A stretch of DNA of 64,000 nt from Citrus sinensis (Eukaryota > Streptophyta > Magnoliopsida > Sapindales > Rutaceae), in NCBI RefSeq assembly GCF_022201045.2, contig NC_068558.1:10569501-10633500 (forward strand), read 5' to 3'. The number at the start of each line of letters is the position of its first letter. Position 1 is the first letter of the stretch. Shown one piece after another: positions 34,961-46,800 of this stretch. The position numbers and the translations under genes were made by a program. Below the pieces are notes generated by a model that worked only from the letters and a program-made list of their open reading frames with translations, did not search any database and was not told where the DNA came from.

Positions 34961-35358
34961 CCCATTTGTTTCCAATGACTTTTCTTCCGTGTGATAGTGG
35001 TACAAGTTCCCATGTCTTGTTATTGTGTAGAGCTTCAATTTCTTCCTGCATTACTGTCATCCACAAAGCAATATCTGAACTGTTTAAAGCTTCATGGAAA
35101 GTTGATGATTTTCCATCCTCTATTAGAAGACAGTATGCAACATTGATCTCTGCGACATACTCCGAGTGCCATGCTGGCGGTCGTCTCTCACGAGTTATAC
35201 TGACGAACTTCTAGAGTCTCGGCCTCGATTAATTCTTATTTCTCGTGCTCTGGTGCTACTTCAGAAGAATTTGAATATTCTTTTTCCATATTATTTTTCA
35301 CATATACCTGTACAGTCTCTGACTTTTCTTTTACAATATCAGCATCTGCATCTTTCAT

Positions 35359-36222
35359 TTATAGTTGATCTTCTATAAAAATAACATCTCTGCTGATGAC
35401 GATCTTGTGGGCAGTGGGGTCCCACATACGATACCCCTTTACTCTATCAACATATCCTAAAAAGATACATCTCCTAGATTTTGGATCTAACTTTGCTCTT
35501 TCTTGGACATTGTACATTACATACACAGGACATCCAAATGCATGTAAATAAGAGTAATCAGCTGACTTTCCAATCCACATCTCCATCGCTGTCTTCAGCC
35601 CAATTGTTGTGGATGGCAACCGATTTACTATATAACAGGCAGTTTTGGCTGCTTCTGTCCAAAATGAATTAGATAGACCAACAGTTCTCAACATAACTCT
35701 TATTCGTTCTGTAAGAGTCATGTTCATCCGCTCTACCACTCCATTTTGTTGAGGAGTGTATGTCATCGTGAGCTACCTCTGAATACCTTCTTGCTTACAA
35801 AAAGAAAGAAACTCATCGTCTGTATATTCTCCACCATTATCTGTGCTCAAGCACTTAATCTTTTTTCTAGATTCAAGTTCCACCCGCGCTTTGTATTCTT
35901 GAAACAGTGGAAACACATCTGACTTTTTTTTAATTGAATACACCCAACATCTCCTGGAATAATCATCAATGAAAGTCACCATGTACTTTACACCTCCCAT
36001 ACATATATCTGGTGATTCACAAACATCATAATGAATCAAGTCTAGAATGCATTTATTTTTAGCAATAGATCTACTGAACTTTAATCTATGTTGCTTACTT
36101 ATAACACAATGCTCATAAAATGGTAAACTTACTGATTTGAGCCTTGCAAGCAATTTTCGCTCAGAGAGAATCTTAATATCTTGCTCCGACATGTGACTAA
36201 GTTTGAGGTGCCACGTCATCAT
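35359..36222 (-). pseudogene. Copia integrase (one stop)
   Basis: The zinc-binding part begins WHLKLSHMSEQDIKIL. The core carries D in HYDVCES, D in STDNGGEY and E in GVVERMNM, the DDE triad. GCPVYV and the KLDPKSRRCIFLGY motif follow. A stop near 35773 divides the domain after the second aspartate. Confidence 0.85.
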
Positions 36223-36270
36223 TGATTCTTCTCCATTTGAGGCGACACACGCATCAACCTCCTGTAGTGT

Positions 36271-37432
36271 TTATCCTTTAAGTATGAATAGATTAGCACC
36301 AATCTCTTCTGCCTTCATCAATACAAGCGCGTCTTTAACGATCTTCATAATTTCATTCTCCACATGAGTTTTATACCCATAATTATCCATTTCTCCCAAA
36401 GACAATAGATTTTTCTTCAGGCCGTTCACATGTCGTACCTCCCCAATTGTGCAAATTGTACCATCAAATATTTTGATTTTGATAGTACCAATACCAACGA
36501 TCTCTAAGGCATGATCATCTCTCATATATACAGATCCTCCTGAAATAGGTTCATATGTGTGGAATCATTCTCTGAAAAGTCATGTGCCAGGTAGCTCCTG
36601 AGTCTATGAGCCAGACATCAGATAGTCATTTGCTACCTTTTAAAACAATTGTTGCCTCGCTGTAGAGAATTTCGTCATCATCTAAGGTACTTGTTACACA
36701 CCCTTAAGCATTTGATGACTCAGGTTCTTTACCCTATTTTTTCTTCTAGTTACTCCAACACTCTTTTTTAACGTGCCCTTTCTTGCCACAATTGTAACAT
36801 TTAATATTCTTCTTACTTCTGGATTTTGATCTACTATGATTGTGACTCTCACTAGGGCCACGTTCCGTTGATCTCCCTCTCGTCACTGATAGCGCCTCCG
36901 CTTGCTGCGAACTTGCTTGTCTGTTTTCCTTATTTTTCCGCCTGCTCTCCTCATTTAATACGGAGACTGCAACATCGTCGAAAACTAGACAATCCGCTGG
37001 ATTATTATTTGTCAGGTTGATGATAAGTTGATCATACGAATCTGTTAAACTTTGAAGTAGAAGCTCTACACGTTCATTTTCCTCTATATTATGACCCAAC
37101 ATTGTGAGTTGTAAAAATAGTCTTCAAGGTGTTGATGTGTCAGTCACCGTTGTAGATTCCGTCATTCGAAAAGTATAAAGTTTCCTCTTCAAGAATATTT
37201 TGTTGTGTAGTGACTTAGCCTCGTACAATTTTGTGAGAGTATCTCATATTTCCTTCGCTGTATTTTTCTCTGTCACACTAGATAATACTCCGTCCGCAAA
37301 TGCCCAGTGTAAATCAGAAATGGCGTTGCCATCAATCTCGTTCCACTTGTCATTAGTTATCTCTATAGGCCTTTCTCCAATTGCTGTCAAGCAATTATTT
37401 TTCCTTAATACAGCTTTTATCTCATTTTCCAT
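36271..37432 (-). pseudogene. Copia gag with CCHC zinc knuckle and protease region
   Basis: gag N-terminal text at 37432-37244 and C-terminal text at 37102-36746, with a basic Ser/Arg-rich stretch and the zinc knuckle CYNCGKKGHVKKECW. Protease-to-integrase linker text follows (VGIGTIKIKIFDG, VRHVNGLKKNLLSLG) at 36525-36271. Stops interrupt it at several points. Confidence 0.8.
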
Positions 37433-37737
37433 TACGAAAAATTATTATCATTGAACTTCTCAATTTCATACTTTACTGCCATTTTGTTAATAAATATTGT
37501 ACACAAACTAGTGTATCACCTTAAATAGTTGTGAGTATATGTGAATTTGCACACCATGAAAGTTCCCAGGAAAGACTGGATGGATCACAACGGTCCCACT
37601 TAAAACTCAGACTCTTTAGGCTCTTATCGCCTTTGTGACAGAACTTTCCTAAACATAAACAAAACCACATAATTGCTTTACTCACACCACTATTCCATAC
37701 TTTGCACCGCAAAATTCTTAGATCGCTCCCACCGTTT

Positions 37738-37875
37738 CTCGTGAACAGTACTGTATTTATGAGCAGTGCTGTATACGTGAACAGTATCGTATACCTGAAC
37801 AGTTTCGTATACGTGAACAGTATCGTATACCTGAACAGTTCCGTATACGTGAACAGTACCGTACGTGAACAGTAC
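37738..37875. repeat. ~20 bp tandem repeat in the Copia leader
   Basis: About six imperfect copies of GTGAACAGTATCGTATACCT-like units between the primer site and gag. Each contains the palindrome-like GTATAC. Confidence 0.85.
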
Positions 37876-38017
37876 TCGACTCCAAATAATACAACCAATA
37901 GCTCTAATACCACTGTTAGGAAATTAATGGGCAAAGCAGACTCGCGGCTAAAATGAAATTGGAAGAAAATAAAAAACAAGCATAAAAGAAGACACCAAGA
38001 AATTACGTACAAGTGAC

Positions 38018-38830
38018 AGGAAAAAAAAGACAGTCTAAAGAATGTGCTCTTTTGACTTTGTAGGAGCATCCGCGCATGTTTGGTGAGCTATCAATTTGGA
38101 GGAAACGCATATCATTTAGCTTTAATGCGTAAAGGGAATTTCTACGTTAGGGATGGAAGACGCAGCAAACTTGCAAATAAAATCTCATTTTTCCGACAAA
38201 AGTTTCACAGTGCAATGTCAATTTAATCTAATTTTTGTCCTCAAAGAATGGTTAAGCTGATAAGATATCTTATAATGGAGCAAAAGATTTACGGGCGAAA
38301 TACCTCCACGCCAACATAAAGCTAAACATTGAAGAACATCATATATTGAAAACGGGATTCAAGAAATAACCAACATATTAAAACAATTTTAGAGAGATCA
38401 AATTTGGGAAGTAATTGAAGAGTTGAACTATTCAATTTCGGATACATACCAGTTTTATGCGCCAAAATATTAAATTTGCAGGTTTAAATAATGTTGAAAT
38501 GCAAATTTTCTCTAGTAGAAGATAAGAACTCAAATCAGGCAATACGAACATTTGTAAGCCTTTAATTGGATTTTGTGGTCTAATTATAGTCAAAACAAGA
38601 GAGCTTTGATATCATATCGTGGGTCACTAAACTAAATCATGGAAATGTTAACTTTTAATCTTCACGTTACTTGTTAAGTAATGTTGTATTATCAATAACT
38701 AAGGTCAAGGCTTCTCCTTTAAATTGGCGTGATAAAGATTAGCTCATTTTAACTCGATTGTACCTTTTACCACCCTCCATTTTCATTTCTTATTGTTCAA
38801 CCATCAATGTTCCCATGTCAAATTGATCAA
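38018..38830. repeat. Copy 2 of the ~800 bp duplicated segment
   Basis: Direct-orientation match to 9826-10640. The Copia 5' remnant abuts its left side, so further homology to the left cannot be seen. No receptor-kinase sequence lies beside this copy. Confidence 0.7.
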
Positions 38831-39011
38831 AAGCTAGCCACATTATTGCCTGAGCAGAAACATTTAGGATACAATTATACTAAACTATGTATACATGTGT
38901 TTATTATACATCATTATAATCAATATAATCATCTAACCATCAATACAATTAGTCTGATGCATGACAGAATATCTGAATATCGAATATTTGAATTGTTGGA
39001 CATACTAATAC

Positions 39012-39291
39012 AATCAAATTCTTCTATGCCCGGCATATTTTAACTATATTGCAGGATGGAAGTTCAAGAAGGGTCATGAAGTGACAGGCATGTTGTGTTA
39101 TAAAACTAAAATGAGGGACAGTGTTTAGTGACCAGCGGCATGAATTATTTTAATCAAATTCTTCTATGCCGGCATATTTTAATTACTCTGCAGGATGAAA
39201 GTTCAAGAATGGTCACAAAGTGACATAGGCATGTTCTGTTATAAAACCAAGATGAGGGATGGTGTTCAGTGACTAGTGGCTCAAATCATCA
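39012..39291 (+). repeat. 140 bp tandem duplication
   Basis: Two direct copies begin AATCAAATTCTTCTATGCC at 39012 and 39152 and continue through GGATGGAAGTTCAAGAA-like, TGTTATAAAAC and GAGGGA text with scattered differences. Confidence 0.85.
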
Positions 39292-39908
39292 AGCAAAAAG
39301 TACTATATCAAAAAGAGACAGTCTCCATTTGAAACGACCAGGAAAAGCAGACTCATTCAGAAAATGTATGGTATAGAAAACACTCTTATAAGAAGCAATA
39401 CTAATCTGGAAAGGCAAACTCAAAACAGGTAAATTATCTTCACAGGTCATTATGAAATTAAATTTTTTTTGCCCAATGTTGTAAAGTCACAATAATGGCC
39501 AAGTGAAACTGTGAATCTTACCAGCAAATCCATAAATGCTAGCCAAAGACTTTTCATTCCCTGCTCATTCACTTGTTTGCAAGCCCCTTCAAAATCAGAG
39601 ATCCGTAGGCCATATTAACAATAAGAGAGGTTGGCAAACACAAAAATGAGGTAAACTTTTTGACCGTCCTGTGTGCCAGAAGTATGGAAGCAAAAAACCG
39701 AGTAATTTCTGCATTTAATATGATGTGGTTAGGATTGGTTAATGCAAAATAGTACCAAAAAAGGTGACAAGTTGATAGAGATTTATTGTTGGAAACCACT
39801 ATCAAGTCCAGTTTCTCATAATGGAACATGAGGCATTAAAATTTGATGCATGCAAATAGCAACAGTTGATGCAAACAAGTCTGATTAAGACAAGGAGAAA
39901 TGATTGAG

Positions 39909-40046
39909 GAACCAAAGCCTGACAAAAGGCTGACAAAAACACATTCAAAACAACAATTGGGAGTGTTTTAAAGAAAAAAATTAAACTCAACCAAATCGAC
40001 ATCATTTTGAGTGTATTTTTGACAGCCTTTTGTCAGGCTTTAGTTC
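39909..40046. mobile_element. Small foldback MITE
   Basis: Arms of about 44 bases: GAACCAAAGCCTGACAAAAG at the left and its near-exact inverse at the right end, continuing through ACAC-ATTCAAAA. Total length 138 bases. No clear target duplication. Confidence 0.65.
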
Positions 40047-40324
40047 AAATATCAGTGCTCTAAGACAAAAGCAGAAGACAGAAGTTCAAAGCATCTTCTC
40101 AAAATGATTGCTCATTACAGAATGATCAATATGGCACATGCAGCATGAGGAGTTAATTGTGAAATTATTTCTTGAAATTAAACCACTGTTTTCACTTCTT
40201 ATTGATATGGCTAGTAAAGCCACTTTTCAATTGCTTGGGTTTCCATAGATCTTATGGAATTCTTTCAAGGTCTTTTTTCCTGAAATGAAATTTGGAAAAG
40301 CTTTAAAGGAGTCAAAAAATCTCT

Positions 40325-40815
40325 TAGGGGTAACACACATAAAAAAATCAATATTTTATGGCAATTTTAATGAGAATAATAGAGAAAGATAGTAATATCC
40401 ACACAAAACACACAATGATATACATGATTTAGCTTTTAGCCTCCGTCCATGCTTAGAGACAACAATAATTTTTCAAGAACAAAAATGGAGTCCAATTGCA
40501 ATATTCTCTCCCAAAGAGTGTACACTTTTTCAACTCTTGCCTTTTCATTTTCCACACCTTGGCTTATGAGTCTTTGGGTCAACTAAATGTCTCTACAATT
40601 TGAATAGAATGACTGGTATGTGGAGGTTTACGGATGCAAGAATTAGACTCCGATATTTGTTAGTGAAATTTTAACTCTTTTGTCTACACTTATGGGCACA
40701 AGCTAAAAGCTGGATCAAGTGTCATTGCAAGTTTCTGTTTAATTGTCAATATTTTTCCCTATTACCTTTATTAATATTTGCCATAAAAACTGTGTCCCCC
40801 ACAATAAGTGGTATC
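40325..40815. repeat. Imperfect inverted repeat with LTR-like text
   Basis: Arms of about 110 bases, with TTTTATGGCAA near the outer ends and TTAGCTTTTAGCC / CAGCTTTTAGCTTG inside. Similar AGCTTTTAGCC text occurs in Copia LTR leaders, so this may be a pair of inverted LTR fragments or a diverged MITE. Confidence 0.4.
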
Positions 40816-41106
40816 AATATTATTTGATACCAATTGCCAACCTAGCAAGAACTTTTATGCGTCTTTGCCAACTTTTCAAATTTTATCATTGACAAGGAGA
40901 CTGATGCGAATACCGTCACATAATCGAGTTCTCTTGGTTTGTTATTGTTGTTATAGGTATATCAAACCAAAGATTGGCTAGCTAGCTTTCATGATTCAAG
41001 GTTATAAGCAACAGTGTTGACAACCCCTTTAAAACAACTTCAGCAGTGATGCAGAAGCACAGTTGACACTCATGCAGATGTAGAAAGAATATAAGTGGTC
41101 AAGGAC

Positions 41107-44100
41107 TCACCATGCAATATTGTCCCAATGAAGGAAACCACCATGGCCTCTTGCATTCGTAAACTTGTAAACTGCCCCTGACACTAAGACAAATTATTAA
41201 AGCATTGTCAAATTGCAACGGTACCATAATATTATATTAAACTAAATTATAATTTTATGAATAATGCCAAGATACAGGAGATTTGCTAAGATACCTTCAT
41301 AACCATCAAGAACTGGATCTTCAGACAGAAGAAGAGGTGTATCTAGGTCAATGAATCTGCAAAGACAATATACTAGTTAAAATTCATAAGAAAAAATTGA
41401 ATATAATACCCAACAAATATATTAGTTCGTACACAAATGTCCAAGTTTTTGAAAACATTTCTTTTCAACAAGCAAGAATCAAGATACTTACTTGAAACAC
41501 CCAAGGCCAGCAGTGAGATGACCAGCAAAGCCCATGGCTAGTCTGGTCTCAACCATACCACCAATCATCAAGTTTAATCCTGAAGCCCTTACAACTTCTA
41601 TAATTTCAAGGGCCCCAAGGACTCCAACTTTTGCAAGCTTAATGTTAATAACATCCGCAAGATTTCCTTTTACAATTTTCTTGACATCATCCAAACTCCG
41701 ACAGCTCTCATCAGCTGCAACAGATACCCCAAATTTGTCTTTGGCAATATGACTAACATGGCCAAGGCCTTCCCAATCATCTCTATGAACTGGTTGCTCA
41801 AAGAGAACTGGAGTGACCCCCATTTCTAGAAGAAAGAAAACAGTAAAAAGGTAAGCTTCAATGATCATAGGAGTCTTAATACTTACCAATTGCTGAGATA
41901 TAATAAGGTACCAATTTGGTTACGAAAAAGTAAAAGGACTGCAGGGTCAGATCATGCCCAAGCAAGAGTTCTTTGATTTTATGCCAGTTTTCTATTTATA
42001 GCAGGCATGAAAAAAAAAGCAACTGAGCACTTTATGTAGACACTTTACCATATAATTTTTCAAGAACTTCAACAGCTTCCTGTGGTTTGTAACCCTCATT
42101 GGCATCCAAGATGAATGAAGAATCAGGGTGGACAGCACGTATTGCTCGTAGGACTTCTATGTCTTCCTTCAGATTCTTTCCCACCTTAAGCTTCAGGGTA
42201 GTGAATCCTTGTTTGCGATATTTTGAAGCCAGTTCAGCTGCTTCAGCAGGGGAAACAATTGGAATCTACAAATATAACGGAAATAGATGAGGCTAACTTT
42301 TGCTTGCAAAAAAGTAATAATTTGCCTTATTGTACCGCAATATAAAACTTTTCAATCTTACTGAAATCACCAGCACCACCACGTGGTTCGTACTTTTTTC
42401 AAGATAAACATAAAAGACAAAAGAAGAAATAGAAAAGAAAAATTATCAGAGTGAAGTGTTTGTCCGTAGCTAGAATCACTGGAGCAGGAATTTAACTGTT
42501 ATATCAGTGGTTATAGTATTTGAAACTCCACCAAAGAGTCTCCACAAAGGCATGCTGACACTTTTCGCAACTGCATCAATCAGTGCCATCTCGACTGCTG
42601 CCCTAACCTTCAATTGCTAGAACAATTTAATGAGTAAAGCCAAAAGAAAAATAAAAAACACTTCTGCATTTTAAGATACAAGCATCAAACTAAATAAAGA
42701 GTAAAATAAACTTTTAGTAGACCTATGACAAGATGTGCAGAGACATGAAACATGTCATTTCCCTTAAACTGATAATCTGGATTGTATCTGCATAATGAAA
42801 TTATTGTCAAAAAATAAGGCACATAAATTTTTAACAGTAATAAATACAACTACTGAGTCATGGAGGACAGTAATCATTCAAATACATGTTCGGTTTTGCA
42901 CTGACTTTCAAGTGAATTGCAAGCAAAATGCTAACAATTTTTTAGGAGAATCATATGGAATATCCATAAGACTCAAGGCATGAGAGTAACTCATGAATGT
43001 AGACCCAGTATCTGAAGCCCCAGTCTCATTCTGGTCACTTACAATCAATTCAAAGTAGAAACTAATTTAATGCAGCAGGTATGAGCAACCACGATTGGAA
43101 ACAGTTATAGGAAGATGAAAAAGAAACAGAGAGAATAATTTTCAAATGATGTCCTTTCTCTCACTTTGATTTCCAGAAAACTTGACTCGAGCAAACCAAA
43201 TACTGGTAGAAATAAGGCTCGCTAAAACCTTCAATTTCTACATGTACTAAATAGTTTGCTGTCATTTTCTGCATTCTCCCAACAAGCAGGCATATTTAGA
43301 AAGAACTCATATTTGTGAGCAAATCTATTAGCAACCAAATTATTTTTACGAAATATAGCAAACGACCCAATTGTAAGAACACAATTTCTAGACCCGATCA
43401 GATGATATTGGATGTCTTGGCTGAAGGCCAGAGGCCAAAGCCAGGCGGTAAGTTTACTCTTAAATAACGAAGGATTAAGGTCAATATTTATTTGGGCTGC
43501 AAATTGATGATTAAACATGTGAATACCAATAACTACTTGCAATTAAATTGTCTGCCTAATTTCATACATAGGTGAAGGTCACACCACTCCTTAATAATAA
43601 AACAAGGCAAAAGAGTAACCAATGGTACTCAATTCCAATCAAAAGCTTACAATAAAAACTCATCATTTGAGTAAACAATACACTCCCAACTAAACAACTT
43701 CACATAAAAATCCATCAAAAAAATCAAAAAAAAAATTCCAGAAGGATCTTGAAATCCCAAGAAAAAGAACTTACAGAAGCAAACTGATGACCAGGGAGAA
43801 GGCCAGCAACCACACCAAAAACAGAACCCAAAGCCATGGCAGGGCTCTCTTTCAAAACCTCACAAGCCTCACTGGCTTTGACCATCGCAGTCTGCTGATC
43901 CTCAGCAGTCACGTGAGGCAAAACAGGGGCCTCGCCCCACCCAACACACCCATTACTAAGCTCGATTCTGATAGCCACATTCTCCACTTGATCAAGCCTC
44001 GAAGTAGCAATCGTAAAAGGCGCAATCAGCGGCACGTTCAAGGGCCTGTTCTCTGCTCTCTGGACATCCACTGTGAACGTTTGCGTCAAGTTCTTGAAGC

Positions 44101-44143
44101 TGAAGCTGGTCGGCGCAGCAGCAGCCGGTGGTGATGACGCCAT
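41107..44143 (-). CDS. Dipeptide (L-Ala-D/L-Glu type) epimerase, enolase superfamily, 6 exons
   Basis: Enzyme of the mandelate racemase/muconate-lactonising group that epimerises the second residue of dipeptides; in plants its physiological substrate is not settled. Exons (minus strand): 43775-44143, 42497-42607, 42049-42265, 41492-41825, 41295-41356, 41107-41177, all with GT-AG introns and continuous frame, giving 387 residues. An N-terminal capping domain is followed by a (beta/alpha)7-beta barrel. Catalytic and metal sites are present: KLKVG (catalytic lysine), DANEGY (Asp ligand), FEQP (Glu ligand), ADES (Asp ligand), NIKLAKVG (second catalytic lysine). The C terminus GHGGFLHWDNIAW fits the family. 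An in-frame upstream ATG at 44242 would add 33 residues, possibly a targeting peptide; MASSPP at 44143 was chosen as the more conservative start. Confidence 0.9.
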
Positions 44144-44243
44144 CTGGCAAATGGGTTTTTGGGGTTTGATGTTATTGAAAGGGAGATAGAATCCAACTGA
44201 AAGCATTGGCGGTCGGGTTTGATTGGATTCTCGGTGAAACAAG

Positions 44244-45137
44244 CAGTTGTTGTTAAAGTTGAAGAGAATCTTGTTGCTATCGTTAATGTCGCGGTTGCAA
44301 GTGTTTTCATTCCAAAAGTCTTTGACTCGATCGAACTGCTGTCCATTTTTTATATTGTTTATGTTTCGTTTTGGACGTTTCTAACAATGCTCATCGGACT
44401 GTTTTGTTTCTTCCTCTGTTGGGTGAGTATGTGACCAGTCAGAGTTCTGAGCAAAAGCACTCTGAAGTCGGAAATTATTTTATTTTATATTTCTCTTATT
44501 TTACTGACGTGTAATTTATAAATTTATTAATATTATCAAAAACATATTTTTCATTTATTACAGGAATATTTTCAAAACCACCACTTAAGTTAATCATTAC
44601 TTCTCCCCCACCTAATGCTTCCTTTCTTATCAATTTAACACTAAAGTGTTAACTCCATTTGAAAAATATTGATGTCATTAGGGTATTTAATTAATAAAAT
44701 ATTTCTGACAATCACTAAGGAGACTCGAACCCTCTAATTTATGTCGATTAACCCAACCAAGATATTGTTAGCCACTATTATTAAATTAAATATTGTAAAA
44801 GATATGTATTTATGAAATTGATATAAATTTGTGTAATAATTTTTTCCCCTAGCACACAAATGTAAGAATGGCGTGTAAATTATTTACAATAAATTAAATA
44901 TATGTAAACTACTAAGAAAGAAAATGTGGTACTATTCATACTACAATATTACTAGTACACCAGATAACAGCATTGTTTATACAATAATACTATTGTTTCC
45001 ATCATACTGGTATTTTCACCGCTGGTGGCAACCATTTCATAGATGATACCAAAATGAGATTATTGTGATCTGATCTTGGGCAATGACAACACAGTCATCG
45101 TGAGCATGTAAAAGTTTCCAACCGCCAGCAAATTGAC
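44244..45137. other. Intergenic region with a SINE remnant
   Basis: It includes the shared upstream side of the epimerase gene. An AT-rich stretch and a minus-strand tRNA-derived SINE-like remnant follow. No gene seen. Confidence 0.55.
44690..44790 (-). mobile_element. tRNA-derived SINE-like element
   Basis: Read on the minus strand: box-A-like TAGTGGCTAACA, then TTGGTTGGGTTAA, then a perfect box B GGGTTCGAGTCTCC about 55 bases on, followed by T/A-rich sequence. Confidence 0.5.
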
Positions 45138-45169
45138 TTTTTTTTTTTTTATAGAAAGATTTACTTTCA

Positions 45170-46121
45170 TTAACAAAGCTTTGAAAATAAGCACATGATT
45201 TGAGGAGGGAACGATCCCTTCCAAACACAAGATTTGTCATTGCCTAGGGCTATCTTAGCTAGTGCATGAGCAATTGCATTACAGTCTCTAGAGATATGCT
45301 GAATTTTTGCCATGCTGTTAAGTGAGTTCATCTTTTTTTGAATTTCAGCTATATTCCAGAATATTTTCGTTCTGCTGCTCTGCTTATGGAAGACAAAATC
45401 AAAGATTTCTTTGCAATCCATCTCGACAATTAGAGGTAGCAAATCAGCTTCCATTGCAGTCTGGATCCCAAAGTTCACTGCTGCTGCTTCAGCTTGAGCT
45501 ACATTCCCGTAGAAGGGTGTTCGGTTTACAGCTGCAGCTATCACTTCTCCCTTGCTATCTCTTATCACCACTCCCAGACCTGCTTCCCTTTTCTCTTCAT
45601 TTATGGCCGCATCGACATTTGCTTTAAATAATCCATGAGGAGGAGGTAACCATCTTGAGCTCTTTTCTGGTGTGTTGCTTGCTGCTGCTAAAATCTTCCC
45701 CATTTTTACTCTTGCATAAGCCTTAACTGTGGCATCAGCTTTAGCTACTGTGATATAAGGATCTTGCTCTGCATTTTCAAAGATAGACTCGTTTCTTGCA
45801 TACCAGGCTGCCCAGCACAATGCAATTATCCTCTGTAACTCCTCTTTGCTTCTTCTTTTTTCTATTTCCTTCATCATAGATAACAAATCCTTATTTATGA
45901 GCACATTCATTTCTGCATAAAAGGGAGTTAGCTTCCACATCTGCCTTGCTGATTTGCATTCCAATATTGCATGGACGGTACTCTCAGCCTTCATTTTACA
46001 CCTCGAACATATTGGATCCTGCAACACTCTCCTCTTCCATAGGTTTTCTGCTGTTGGGAGCAGATTTTTTATAGCCCTCCACATGAAAATTTTTATTTTC
46101 TCTGGTAGCTCCATTGCCCAT
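45170..46121 (-). pseudogene. LINE zinc-binding and RNase H region
   Basis: An uninterrupted stretch of about 315 codons after the solo LTR: VIWAMELPEKIKIFMWRA-type start, C-x2-C ... H-x4-C zinc motif, then a plant RNase H with D-E-D-type residues (NVDAAI, QAEAAAV, MDCKEI) and the terminal DCNAIAHALAKIAL. It is open today, but it is part of a truncated, dead LINE. Confidence 0.85.
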
Positions 46122-46442
46122 ATCACTGTTAGCATACGTGCATTTATAATGTTGATTTTGATGATAACAAACAAGATTAAGAATGATTAAGTTTTTAAAA
46201 GCTCAAATTATTTTAAATAAATCATTATTTTCATAATATAAAGGTTTTATACTTAATGGGAAAATGATTTTATGAAATTGGTTGTTTTCAATTAATGGTC
46301 TAAATTGAAAAAGTTTTGAAACTCTGGATATGGACTTATTTGTAAAGTTTTATGACAATTTGGGCCATAGTATAATTATAGAAAGTTTTGGGGTAAAACT
46401 ATAATTTTAGAAAATAATTTCACTGTAGCGATCACTGTAGCA

Positions 46443-46775
46443 AACGGATAACCGTTTACTGAAAACGGCTAACCGATAATTTTCAAAAAGCATGTTCTGC
46501 ATAGTATTGTTAAAATGATGATTCTAGAACATAACGGTGAACCGTTTACTGAAAACAGTTAACCGATTATTTTCAGATTGCTAACCTTGAACCGTTTAGT
46601 AAGAACGGTTAAGCCAAATTTGTTTTGCAGGTCTCTGGAATTTAACGGCGAAAGGGTAATTCTAAATGGTAAACCGTTTATTTGAAAATTGGCCCAACGG
46701 TAACTTTGACCGGCCTAAACGGTTAACCGTTAATGGTTAACGACGAACCGTTTTCGAGTAGACAGTCTATAACGG
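46443..46775 (+). promoter_or_regulatory. Cluster of 14 AACGG/CCGTT (MYB-type) motifs in the solo LTR
   Basis: AACGG starts at 46443, 46464, 46533, 46604, 46644, 46696, 46718 and 46771. CCGTT starts at 46452, 46542, 46592, 46674, 46727 and 46748. Several are paired as AACCGTTTAC or AACGGTTAACCGTT. They end about 20 bases before the TATA box. Confidence 0.7.
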
Positions 46776-46794
46776 CTAGTTTTTCAGCTCCAAC

Positions 46795-46800
46795 TATAAA
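46795..46800 (+). promoter_or_regulatory. TATA box of the solo LTR
   Basis: CTATAAATAAG directly downstream of the motif cluster. Confidence 0.6.

Larger units (their letters stand above)
33004..38005 (-). mobile_element. Ty1/Copia retrotransposon, degenerate, Tork/TNT1-like (minus strand)
   Basis: Minus-strand order from 38005: a ~90-base remnant of the 5' LTR end (terminal ...TTTCCTAACA), a primer site TGGTATTAGAGC (initiator-Met type, near 37900), a leader with tandem repeats, gag, protease region, integrase, reverse transcriptase, RNase H, a purine tract AAGTGAGAGAA, and the 3' LTR starting TGACAAAAATAGC at 33477. The domain order with integrase before RT marks it as Copia. Every ORF is broken by stops or frameshifts. 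Both LTRs are incomplete, the 5' one almost fully lost and the 3' one cut at about 33004 by the join to the inverted copy. Confidence 0.88.
38006..41106. other. Intergenic region with duplicated segment and small repeats
   Basis: I see no gene. It contains copy 2 of the duplicated segment, a 140-base tandem duplication, a short foldback (39909-40046) and an inverted pair of LTR-like pieces (about 40325-40815). Confidence 0.6.

Noticed and set aside
37521..38069. 182-codon minus-strand ORF across the Copia 5' end
   Set aside because: Produced by the tandem repeats in the leader and the LTR remnant; repeated text only.
44219..44434. 71-codon plus-strand hydrophobic ORF at the start of the epimerase gene
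   Set aside because: It overlaps the opposite-strand leader and has no recognisable features or promoter.
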